A stretch of 5,246 bases of DNA from Lachnospiraceae bacterium (GTDB lineage Bacteria; Bacillota; Clostridia; Lachnospirales; Lachnospiraceae), in NCBI GenBank assembly GCA_003535955.1, contig DPZM01000098.1:1-5246 (forward strand). Direction: 5' to 3'. The notes below the pieces were generated by a model, which made no database searches, was not told where the DNA came from, and saw nothing but the letters and a program-made list of their open reading frames with translations. Below are positions 1-5,246 of this stretch, piece after piece (within the stretch, counting starts at the first letter, position 1; each line of letters opens with the position of its first letter). Made by a program: the position numbers and the translations under genes.

Positions 1-6
1 ATTTTT

Positions 7-24
7 ATAAGAATAAAATCTTAT
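7..24. repeat. Short AT-only inverted repeat at the window edge
   Basis: ATAAGA (7-12) and TCTTAT (19-24) form a 6-bp, AU-rich stem with a 6-nt loop, lying 23 bp beyond the stop codon of the membrane protein. On the plus strand it is followed by TTTT, so it might be a weak terminator for a plus-strand gene to the left. On the minus strand the tail is A-rich, so it does not terminate the membrane protein transcript. Confidence 0.25.
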
Positions 25-47
25 TTTTGCAATTATGTAAGTAAAGA

Positions 48-1886
48 TCATTTACCGAACTCATAGACCCCGGCCCCAGCAAGGGATCCGATACGACGCA
101 TCTTAAGGTTTCCGTACCGGTCATAGAGGAACTCGACCAGGCGGTTAAAATACTCGGGATTGTCCTCATAACAGAGCAGGAAGACATTTTCCCTTTCGAC
201 CAGAGCTCTCATGGGATTGTCGATACCAATCTCCTCACAGGCATTGGTATAAAATGGCTGGTCATGAACCCAGCTGCCTATAGGAAGAAAATGATGATAA
301 AACTCTGCACCCTGAAGCTTTCCCTGCTCCATACAGGCCGATCGCAGAACACCCCATCCATTTCCCTGAACCTGCTGAAGCGTTCCCGGTTCGGTGATGG
401 TTTTGTATCCGCCGACCAGATATATCTCACCTTTTTCGTAAGCTCTGACAAGCTCTCCCTCATCCGCGCCCGTTCTTGCATTAAAGGCGGTCGTTGGTTC
501 GTGAAACGATAACTTCGGTATGCCTGTAAGAAATACCGGCAGAAGCATGGTCAGGATTCCTGCTGTATGTAATAAATACAGGATTTTCTTTCCCTCTACG
601 GGAGGAATCCTTGGATAAATCGTAAGAAGTACCGAAGTTGCAGCCAGATATGCTGACTGCCACACTCTTACAGGCGCTCTTCCCCGCATGATGAAATATC
701 CGATTATGATAAACGCAAACAGAATAGCTGCCGCTGCCTCAAACTTATCATGCAACTTCCCCCGGCTTATCAGAACATCTGCCAGCAGAAGCACCAGTCC
801 TGCAGCAGGGGCAAGCAGCAGAGCCGGGTTCAGCCGCATATCAAACAAAAAATCCTTCGCGGAATAAAGAATCCCTTCCGGGGTTGGATCAAAAGCCCAT
901 TTCTCACCCAGCGCGACCATTTGTCCGAGGGTTTCTCCCGTCATTATCTGTGTATCCGCAAAGATCCACATCTGAGCCGCACGGTAATCTGTTTCATGGA
1001 TCCCGACAGCCTCAGCTTCATTTTCTATCTCTTCCCAGTTTTTGGTCGGGTAATCTCCTACTGATACTCTGGCATTATCATAAGCCAAAGCAGACCTGTA
1101 TGGCTCAAACGTATAGAATATCCTTCTGCTAAGAAGCAGGATAAGAACAACAGCACACAACGGCAGACAGTACATTATCCTTTTCCGTAATTGTGCTTTT
1201 TCATACATCCCCTTTTCGCTCCGCAGGCGGAGGAATGAACATATAAGCTCCAGCAGGATGAACGGGATAAACAGAAGCGCTCCCTGTCTTCGGACCATGA
1301 GCCCGAGCCCATAAAGTAACGCGGCAATTAAAGAAAAGGGCATCCGCTCCTTCTCATCCTTCCGTATAAAGAACGTCACAATTCCGGCAAACGCAAAAAA
1401 AGCAGCCCATACCGTATAATTTACATTCCATATCCTTACCGTAAACTGAAGATACATAAGGACTGCCGCAATAAGAATGCGGTCCATGATCCCGGGAAAT
1501 ATCCGCAGCATAAGATGTATCACCCAGCCAAGAGTCAGGATCAATGCCAGATGCATTAGCAGGGTAAACACATCGGTAAGCGGAAGCAGCTTCGATAATC
1601 CCCCAAGCATATAGCCCAGGAAAGGATGCATATTCCGGCAGACAGTTATCTCCCCGTACAACCCATTAGTAACGGCAGACAAAAGATAATTGTCTTCGTC
1701 AATGTAAAGCCTGTCCGAGAAACTGAACAATACCCAGCATCCGGCTGACAGGATCCAGGGGATCAGGATCATTAGCCGGTTTGTGTTTATTTGTAATATA
1801 TCTTTGGTCTTTATATTTTTTCTATCCAATTTAGCACTATAATTTTTCGGATGCCTGTATCTGCGGCTGCCCCCTGAACCTGTCAA
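48..1886 (-). CDS. Polytopic membrane protein, GT-C-like glycosyltransferase candidate
   Basis: This is a 612-residue integral membrane protein if it starts at the TTG at 1886. Hydrophobic segments, probably nine or ten, lie near residues 39-57, 105-130, 136-150, 155-174, 183-215, 236-253, 354-374, 383-400, 409-424 and 435-454. An acidic motif (IDEDNY, residues 62-67) follows the first segment, where GT-C glycosyltransferases carry their catalytic acidic pair in the first outer loop. Residues 254-353 form a long loop and 455-612 a soluble, probably extracytoplasmic, tail. This architecture resembles GT-C enzymes that use polyprenyl-phosphate sugars, but I cannot name a family or substrate, so the function is inferred. 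Start: TTG 1886 has AAGGA 8 nt upstream and overlaps tetR by 50 bp. The alternative is ATG at 1772 (574 residues, beginning right at the first membrane segment), which has no clear ribosome binding site but would leave the AT-rich stretch non-coding. It is likely co-transcribed with tetR. Confidence 0.72.
   Translation of the reverse strand: MTGSGGSRRYRHPKNYSAKLDRKNIKTKDILQINTNRLMILIPWILSAGCWVLFSFSDRLYIDEDNYLLSAVTNGLYGEITVCRNMHPFLGYMLGGLSKLLPLTDVFTLLMHLALILTLGWVIHLMLRIFPGIMDRILIAAVLMYLQFTVRIWNVNYTVWAAFFAFAGIVTFFIRKDEKERMPFSLIAALLYGLGLMVRRQGALLFIPFILLELICSFLRLRSEKGMYEKAQLRKRIMYCLPLCAVVLILLLSRRIFYTFEPYRSALAYDNARVSVGDYPTKNWEEIENEAEAVGIHETDYRAAQMWIFADTQIMTGETLGQMVALGEKWAFDPTPEGILYSAKDFLFDMRLNPALLLAPAAGLVLLLADVLISRGKLHDKFEAAAAILFAFIIIGYFIMRGRAPVRVWQSAYLAATSVLLTIYPRIPPVEGKKILYLLHTAGILTMLLPVFLTGIPKLSFHEPTTAFNARTGADEGELVRAYEKGEIYLVGGYKTITEPGTLQQVQGNGWGVLRSACMEQGKLQGAEFYHHFLPIGSWVHDQPFYTNACEEIGIDNPMRALVERENVFLLCYEDNPEYFNRLVEFLYDRYGNLKMRRIGSLAGAGVYEFGK
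1770..1850. other. AT-rich stretch between tetR and the membrane protein core
   Basis: Positions 1780-1850 are markedly more AT-rich than the genes on either side. They encode only a basic, non-hydrophobic N-terminal extension (LDRKNIKTKDILQINTN) if the membrane protein starts at 1886, or a 64-bp intergenic gap if it starts at ATG 1772. A TATAGT sequence occurs on the minus strand at 1841-1836, but no matching -35 lies 16-18 nt from it, so I do not call a promoter. Confidence 0.4.
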
Positions 1887-2511
1887 GGAGCATTTCCTTC
1901 AAAACGGACAATTCCGCCTCTGTGTCCGTACCTGCTTCGGGCACATAAACAAGACCGATGGCATACCTTGTAACAGCCGCCAACATAAGATGCAGCGTTG
2001 TGGAAAACATCTCCTCGATCGGAATGTCTGTACGTAATGTCTTATCCTGCTCCGCCCTTCTGTACAGATCGTCAAACTGATCCTTAAGCTCTTCTATAGC
2101 TATACGGTATGGCTTAAGCGTATCCGCATCAATATCGGCCGACTTAACATACAGGTTAAAGAATTGATTAAAGCGGAGCAGATCTTTATGGTTCCTGTAC
2201 ATTTCCAAAAAAGAATCAAGATAAAATTCAAATATCTGAACAGCGGTAAATTCATCAAAACCGGAGGCCTCCCGGCGCTTTCTGTTTTCTTCAAGAAATT
2301 GCTCCCACTTCCAGGTGGCTACCGCGACCACGTAACCCGGCTTCTTATCAAAATACCTGTATAAGCTTGCGATGCCGCAGCCTACATACTCTGCAACATC
2401 ATGCATGGTAACCGATTCAATGCCCCTGCTTGAAAAAAGATCAAAACCTTTCTCCAGGAGTTCTATCCGTCTGGCCTCTATCTGTTCTGTATTATTCGCT
2501 GAATTCCACAT
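1837..2511 (-). CDS. TetR/AcrR-family transcriptional regulator
   Basis: This 224-residue protein has the usual size and layout of a TetR-family repressor. The N-terminal DNA-binding domain covers about residues 12-58: a first helix (RRIELLEKGFDLF), then a helix-turn-helix with MHDVAEYVG (36-44) and recognition helix IASLYRYF (47-54), the family signature, followed by DKK. Residues 60-210 are helical and form the variable ligand-binding and dimerisation domain, whose ligand cannot be read from sequence. The ATG at 2511 is preceded by AAAAGG with a 10-nt spacer. A near-consensus promoter and a perfect palindrome lie 26-67 bp upstream, fitting autorepression, which is common in the family. The gene is followed on the same strand by the membrane protein, so that gene is the most likely second target. 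The divergent ridA gene begins 290 bp away and has its own promoter without a copy of the palindrome. Confidence 0.93.
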   Translation of the reverse strand: MWNSANNTEQIEARRIELLEKGFDLFSSRGIESVTMHDVAEYVGCGIASLYRYFDKKPGYVVAVATWKWEQFLEENRKRREASGFDEFTAVQIFEFYLDSFLEMYRNHKDLLRFNQFFNLYVKSADIDADTLKPYRIAIEELKDQFDDLYRRAEQDKTLRTDIPIEEMFSTTLHLMLAAVTRYAIGLVYVPEAGTDTEAELSVLKEMLLDRFRGQPQIQASEKL

Positions 2512-2536
2512 TTCGTGCTTACCTTTTCAAAAAATA

Positions 2537-2563
2537 ATTCCTGATAAGCAGTTTATCAGGAAT
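2537..2563. promoter_or_regulatory. Perfect 11-bp inverted repeat, probable TetR operator
   Basis: The arms ATTCCTGATAA (2537-2547) and TTATCAGGAAT (2553-2563) are perfect reverse complements separated by a 5-bp spacer, centred on 2550. A 27-bp palindrome is a typical size for a TetR-family dimer site. It overlaps the -10 and the probable start point of the tetR promoter and ends 25 bp before the tetR start codon, which suggests negative autoregulation. Read on the minus strand, the second arm is followed by TATTTTTTG, so an intrinsic-terminator reading is also possible if transcription begins further upstream. Confidence 0.65.
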
Positions 2564-2578
2564 CGCGTTAAGTGTCAA
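2550..2578 (-). promoter_or_regulatory. Sigma-A-type promoter of the tetR gene
   Basis: On the minus strand, a perfect -35 TTGACA (2578-2573) is followed after exactly 17 nt by TAAACT (2555-2550), a four-of-six match to TATAAT. Transcription would start near 2543, giving a leader of about 30 nt ahead of the tetR ATG at 2511. The -10 lies inside the palindrome at 2537-2563, so a protein bound there would block RNA polymerase. The assignment is by motif only. Confidence 0.62.
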
Positions 2579-2600
2579 TATCAGCGCCAAATGTGTCAAT
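2572..2600. repeat. Direct repeat of GTGTCAAT, 21 bp apart
   Basis: GTGTCAAT occurs at 2572-2579 and 2593-2600, a spacing of 21 bp or two helical turns, on the same face of the DNA. The complement contains TTGACA both times. The copy nearer tetR is the -35 of the probable promoter. The distal copy has no good -10 at 16-18 nt (best GACACT at 17 nt, three of six). It may be a second weak promoter element or a regulator site, or chance. Confidence 0.4.
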
Positions 2601-2745
2601 GTAACTAATCTTTCGGATGCTGCAATGCGCTCTTCATATCATATCACCTTTTTTGTATGACACTACTGTGACGTTATACCTGATATTATTAATGCAGCCC
2701 GTCTCTTTTTCTATATAAATTTTCTTCCATGCTTGTTATGATCTG

Positions 2746-2754
2746 TGTTATAAT
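2746..2754 (+). promoter_or_regulatory. Extended -10 promoter of the ridA unit
   Basis: TGTTATAAT (2746-2754) is a perfect extended -10 element: TG, one base, then consensus TATAAT. No convincing -35 lies 16-18 nt upstream (TTCCAT at 2725-2730 is the nearest), which an extended -10 can compensate for. Transcription would start near 2761, about 40 nt before the ridA ATG. The region upstream, 2600-2745, is AT-rich and I see no other feature in it that I can support. Confidence 0.6.
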
Positions 2755-2777
2755 ATATTGATGAACTTCATACACAC

Positions 2778-2815
2778 TACACATGAACAAGGAGCATACA
2801 CATGAACAAGATCCA
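2778..2815 (+). repeat. Imperfect 19-bp tandem duplication across the ridA start
   Basis: TACACATGAACAAG occurs perfectly at 2778-2791 and again at 2797-2810, with a period of 19 bp; over the whole 19-bp unit 16 positions agree. The second copy contains the ridA start codon and its first codons. The first copy supplies part of the ribosome binding site (AAGGAG, 2789-2794) and an extra, out-of-frame ATG at 2783. This looks like a replication-slippage duplication of the translation start. Confidence 0.7.
2789..2794 (+). promoter_or_regulatory. Strong ribosome binding site of ridA
   Basis: AAGGAG lies 7 nt before the ATG at 2802 and decides the start: the nearby ATG at 2783 is in another frame and has no purine-rich site at a proper distance. 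Confidence 0.8.
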
Positions 2816-3173
2816 TACAGACAAGGCACCGGCGGCGGTAGGCCCGTATTCCCAGGCTGTTGTACTTAACGGAGTGTTATATACATCAGGTCAGATAGCA
2901 CTTGACCCTTCTACCGGGGAACTCGTTGGGAAAACGATCGAGGAACAGGCTGAACAGGTCATGAAAAATCTGATGTCTGTTCTTGAGGCTGCAGGCACAA
3001 AACCCGAGAATGTGGTCAAGACCCTCTGCTTCCTTACCGATATAAATGATTTTACCGCTTTTAACGAAGTATATGCCCGGTATTTTACCGAAAAGCCGGC
3101 AAGGTCCTGCGTTGGCGTACAGTCCCTGCCAAAGGGAGCGATCTGTGAAGTAGAAGTTATCGCTGCTGTTTAG
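2802..3173 (+). CDS. ridA: RidA family 2-iminobutanoate/2-iminopropanoate deaminase
   Basis: At 123 residues this is a full-length member of the RidA (YjgF/YER057c/UK114) family, small cytoplasmic proteins that form trimers with active sites between subunits. They hydrolyse reactive enamines/imines such as 2-aminoacrylate, released by PLP enzymes like threonine/serine dehydratase, to ketoacids and ammonia. Family marks visible: APAAVGPYSQAV (9-20), the TSGQI strand (28-32), FLTDINDF (77-84), and the C-terminal signature PARSCVGVQSLPKGAICEVEV (starting at 99) with Arg101, which aligns with the catalytic Arg105 of Escherichia coli RidA, and Glu116 in the place of its Glu120. These indicate an active deaminase of the RidA subgroup rather than an Arg-lacking paralogue. 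It has its own promoter and strong ribosome binding site. No PLP-enzyme gene lies in the window. The next gene starts 23 bp downstream on the same strand without an obvious terminator between. Confidence 0.95.
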   Translation: MNKIHTDKAPAAVGPYSQAVVLNGVLYTSGQIALDPSTGELVGKTIEEQAEQVMKNLMSVLEAAGTKPENVVKTLCFLTDINDFTAFNEVYARYFTEKPARSCVGVQSLPKGAICEVEVIAAV

Positions 3174-3196
3174 TATTTCGAAAATGGGTACGAAGA

Positions 3197-3655
3197 ATGA
3201 CATTAAGGGAATTATTTAAGAACTCTGTTATTGTTACCGAGTTTCATATGGATGATGGCAAAACAATATACCTTCACAGGATACCCCTCAAACGGGTCAC
3301 AGCCATGACCGGTAATGTTTTTGTGAAGGATATATTCAACCATGATCTGGTTGTTAACATAGCCAAGCTTAAGACAGCCAACGAAAAGATCGGACTGTTC
3401 ATGGGTGACGAAAATAAACTGCTTTTGTTTGACGAGGATACCTTCGATGTTCTGTCGGAGGAAATGATCGATCATGAAATATATGTCAATTCGGAGATTG
3501 ATAACAACAGTTGCCGGATCCGTGTAGGTAATTACCTGCTGATCAGTTCGAATGTTTCAATGAAGCAGGAAGTCTTTTCCAAAACCCTTCCGCTGAACAG
3601 GAAAATCCTGCAGGCACAGAAGAAACCAACAGAAGCGCAGAAATCAAAACCTTAA
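3197..3655 (+). CDS. Uncharacterised 152-residue protein downstream of ridA
   Basis: I do not recognise this protein. It is 152 residues, with no signal peptide and no membrane segment, and has one cysteine (Cys106). Residues 1-130 alternate short hydrophobic strands with charged turns (for example VIVTEFHMDDGKTIYLHRI, KLLLFDEDTFDVL, RIRVGNYLLISS), suggesting a compact mostly-beta cytoplasmic domain. Residues 133-152 form a Lys/Gln-rich, probably disordered basic tail. The ATG at 3197 is preceded only by a weak purine stretch (ACGAAGA) that is too close for a good ribosome binding site, so translation may depend on coupling or read-on from ridA, which ends 23 bp upstream. The next in-frame ATG, 3248, would delete the first strand and has no site either. 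Reality as a gene rests on its length, on codon composition like its neighbours, and on its fit between ridA and the convergent cyclase gene. The opposite strand offers only shorter frames. Confidence 0.8.
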   Translation: MTLRELFKNSVIVTEFHMDDGKTIYLHRIPLKRVTAMTGNVFVKDIFNHDLVVNIAKLKTANEKIGLFMGDENKLLLFDEDTFDVLSEEMIDHEIYVNSEIDNNSCRIRVGNYLLISSNVSMKQEVFSKTLPLNRKILQAQKKPTEAQKSKP

Positions 3656-3685
3656 CCGGTCCGTCCGCCCTTATGATGAATCGTC

Positions 3686-3721
3686 GGAACCATCTTGAAT
3701 TATGCTTTGTATAATGGTTCC
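3686..3721. repeat. Inverted repeat at the convergent gene ends
   Basis: GGAACCAT (3686-3693) and ATGGTTCC (3714-3721) are perfect reverse complements around a 20-nt loop, and inside lies ATTAT (3699-3703) with ATAAT (3711-3715). The structure spans the stop codon of the minus-strand cyclase gene (3700-3702), just past the end of the plus-strand gene at 3655. It could slow or end transcription from both sides, but neither strand shows a T-run after the stem, so it is not a standard intrinsic terminator. Confidence 0.4.
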
Positions 3722-5246
3722 TCCTCATAATATGTAACAAATGTGCCATATACATTTTTACTCTCATATGTACATTTATCAGCCCTCTTATACAGTTCAT
3801 CAAACGCAAATTCGTCCTCCGGTTTATAGAAGGCAACACCGACACTTATTTCAACCGGCACATCTTCTATACCTTCGATCCGTATCGCGCGGACACACTC
3901 AAGGAAGCGGTCGATAATGATTCCGCCCCCTCCTTCCCTGCTGTATACCAGCGGAGCAAACACCGCAAACTCATCTCCGCCAAGCCGCATTACTATATCA
4001 TTTTCCCTGAATGTCCGCTTCATGCAGTTCGCTATGGAAATAAGCACCTTATCTCCCAGATCATGCCCGTAATTGTCATTAAAAGACTTGAACTTATCAA
4101 CATCAAAGAGGATAAACATCCCCCCATCGCCTTCCAAAATGAGCTTGCGTATCCTGTTCTCACCATATCCGCGGTTATTGATACCTGTAAGGCTGTCAGT
4201 CTCAGAAAGATACTGAAGCCTGTCCCTGCGCCGCTTCTCTTCATCTATATACTCGATCATCCATATAAGGCTTACTATAGTTCCGTCGGGTTCCCTTTCT
4301 CCCACTATAAACCGTCCCCGGCACCAGATGTTGGTGTGGTTCATGAATTCTATGGTCAGGGTGTCCGTAGAACTCATTCGTTCATTTATGCTATTCATAT
4401 CGATGAACTCATATACATCTGCCCGGGATCGCTCATCAACAAGATTATCTACAAGGTTCCTAAGTGTTTTCCCTGCTTCCTCACGCTTACCCGCCATCAC
4501 CGTGCGCAGGTCTTCAGATGTGCAGCTTATCTCCTCAACAGTATCTTCCTTAAGGTTCATCTTGTACATACCGGCATAGATACCTGCTACCGACTCAAGA
4601 TTGGCCGTTAGATTTTCCGATTCGATCCTTCTGAAAGTCATCAGCGTCAGAACTGCGAATATGATCAGTGTACCTGAAATACCGGCCAGAAGGCTCCCGC
4701 GTATTGCATTAAAGACCCTGTCGTATGTCTGCTGTCTGCTCGTCTGCGAAAGAACATACCAGCCCCCGCCGATAGGCCTGCTGAATATAACATCATCCTT
4801 GCCGTCATAGTGAACCTCAAACCTCTCCTGTGCGGCCGAAAGCGCCTTTATCGCGATACTTATGGCAGGTTCCTTTTTCTCATTGAAATAGTTCTTCCCC
4901 ACCTCGCTCTCATCGGTGTGTGCAATAACCGTACCATCCTCATCCATAAGGATAACCTTCCCGTAATCAACGTTCCTTCTCCTGAGTTCATCAGTGATAT
5001 CACCTATCTCATTCATTTTAAAGTCAACCGCGATCACGCTTTCACCATCCGATAAAGCCCTGCATATGGTCATTATGGTGTCACCGGTCATCTCATCAAC
5101 GTAAGGGGCCACATAATTCACTTCTTCATCGGATGTGACCGCGTCAACATACCATGGACGCTCGGTCGGGATATAACCTTCATCGGGAACCCAGCCGGAT
5201 CCGTCCAAAAACTCGCCGTTTATATAACCGTATATTCCGGTTGTGA
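3700..5246 (-). CDS. Membrane Cache-GGDEF diguanylate cyclase, 5'-truncated
   Basis: The frame is open from the window edge, so the start codon lies outside; the TTG at 5208 is inside the domain and is not the start. The 514 visible residues (numbered from the codon at 5244) show: the C-terminal part of an extracellular double-Cache sensor, to about 177, with PTERPWYVDAV and GKVILMDEDGTVIAHTD; a membrane segment at about 184-202; a cytoplasmic region at about 212-334 that I cannot assign, perhaps PAS-like; a charged linker (DEEKRRRDRLQ); and a GGDEF domain at about 344-506. That domain has SETDSLTGINNR, FDVDKFK with metal ligand Asp381, NDNYGHD, and RLGGDEF with the active-site GGDEF at 422-426. 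REND at 413-416 is the RxxD inhibition site at the standard five-residue distance. The enzyme should condense two GTP to c-di-GMP in response to an external ligand and be feedback inhibited. A short Gly-rich insert (EGGGG, 437-441) follows the signature. It converges with the ridA unit. Confidence 0.94.
   Translation of the reverse strand, partial: TTGIYGYINGEFLDGSGWVPDEGYIPTERPWYVDAVTSDEEVNYVAPYVDEMTGDTIMTICRALSDGESVIAVDFKMNEIGDITDELRRRNVDYGKVILMDEDGTVIAHTDESEVGKNYFNEKKEPAISIAIKALSAAQERFEVHYDGKDDVIFSRPIGGGWYVLSQTSRQQTYDRVFNAIRGSLLAGISGTLIIFAVLTLMTFRRIESENLTANLESVAGIYAGMYKMNLKEDTVEEISCTSEDLRTVMAGKREEAGKTLRNLVDNLVDERSRADVYEFIDMNSINERMSSTDTLTIEFMNHTNIWCRGRFIVGEREPDGTIVSLIWMIEYIDEEKRRRDRLQYLSETDSLTGINNRGYGENRIRKLILEGDGGMFILFDVDKFKSFNDNYGHDLGDKVLISIANCMKRTFRENDIVMRLGGDEFAVFAPLVYSREGGGGIIIDRFLECVRAIRIEGIEDVPVEISVGVAFYKPEDEFAFDELYKRADKCTYESKNVYGTFVTYYEEEPLYKA

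Noticed and set aside
750..1064. A 104-codon plus-strand frame inside the membrane protein gene
   Set aside because: The minus-strand protein has continuous membrane segments here and this frame shows no domain features.
1836..1886. Minus-strand TTGACA (1886-1881) and TATAGT (1841-1836) as an internal promoter for the membrane protein
   Set aside because: The spacing of 39 nt is far too long and no -10-like sequence lies 16-18 nt from the TTGACA.
2655..2675. TGACAC...TGTGAC near 2657-2672 as a possible palindromic operator
   Set aside because: The two parts are not true reverse complements; only CAC/GTG pair around a 4-nt centre, which is expected by chance.
2679..2685. CCTGATA, a partial match to the palindrome arm, upstream of the ridA promoter
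   Set aside because: Only one half is present and the mirrored arm at 5-bp spacing is missing, so a TetR site controlling ridA cannot be supported.
2886..3203. A 105-codon minus-strand frame opposite ridA
   Set aside because: It is fully antisense to ridA, whose family signatures are clear over the same bases, so it is a by-product of codon composition.
4063..4611. A 182-codon open frame on the plus strand opposite the diguanylate cyclase gene
   Set aside because: It lies wholly inside the GGDEF-protein gene on the other strand, which has unmistakable motifs over the same interval. It has no plausible ribosome binding site and its translation looks like a shadow frame.
1..5246. CRISPR arrays, tRNA or rRNA genes, insertion sequences, riboswitches
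   Set aside because: I found no regularly spaced repeats, no cloverleaf-like or rRNA segments, no transposase-like protein and no intergenic region long enough, other than 2512-2801, to hold a riboswitch. That region shows promoters and a palindrome only.

Overview
The window carries five protein-coding genes, no RNA genes and no recognisable mobile element. Base composition (moderately AT-rich), Gram-positive-type ribosome binding sites (AAGGAG ahead of ridA), a TTGACA-type promoter and a Cache-GGDEF receptor all suggest a bacterium of the Bacillota. A gut or rumen Clostridia member of the Lachnospiraceae type is my best guess, but no marker gene here proves it.

Layout. Positions 48-2511 hold a minus-strand pair. 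A TetR-family repressor (1837-2511) is followed, with a small overlap or short gap depending on the start chosen, by a large polytopic membrane protein (48-1886) that resembles GT-C-type glycosyltransferases. Positions 2512-2801 are a 290-bp divergent intergenic region. It contains a near-consensus promoter firing towards tetR, a perfect 11-bp-arm palindrome sitting on that promoter's -10 (probable autoregulatory operator), and an extended -10 promoter firing towards ridA. Positions 2802-3655 hold a plus-strand pair: a RidA (YjgF/YER057c/UK114) enamine/imine deaminase, then, 23 bp later, a 152-residue protein that I do not recognise. Positions 3700-5246 hold, on the minus strand and convergent with that pair, a membrane-bound sensory diguanylate cyclase whose 5' end lies outside the window.

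How the genes may work together. The TetR protein probably represses itself and the membrane protein downstream; its ligand is unknown. RidA is a housekeeping metabolite-damage enzyme, and the small downstream protein is likely co-transcribed with it. The diguanylate cyclase has the catalytic GGDEF motif and an RxxD product-inhibition site, so it should make c-di-GMP in response to an extracellular small molecule. Nothing in sequence ties the three transcription units into one pathway, and I see no strong evidence of a new system. The points most worth a second look are the tetR operator/promoter arrangement, the duplicated translation-start segment of ridA, the orphan 152-residue protein, and the membrane protein under TetR control.
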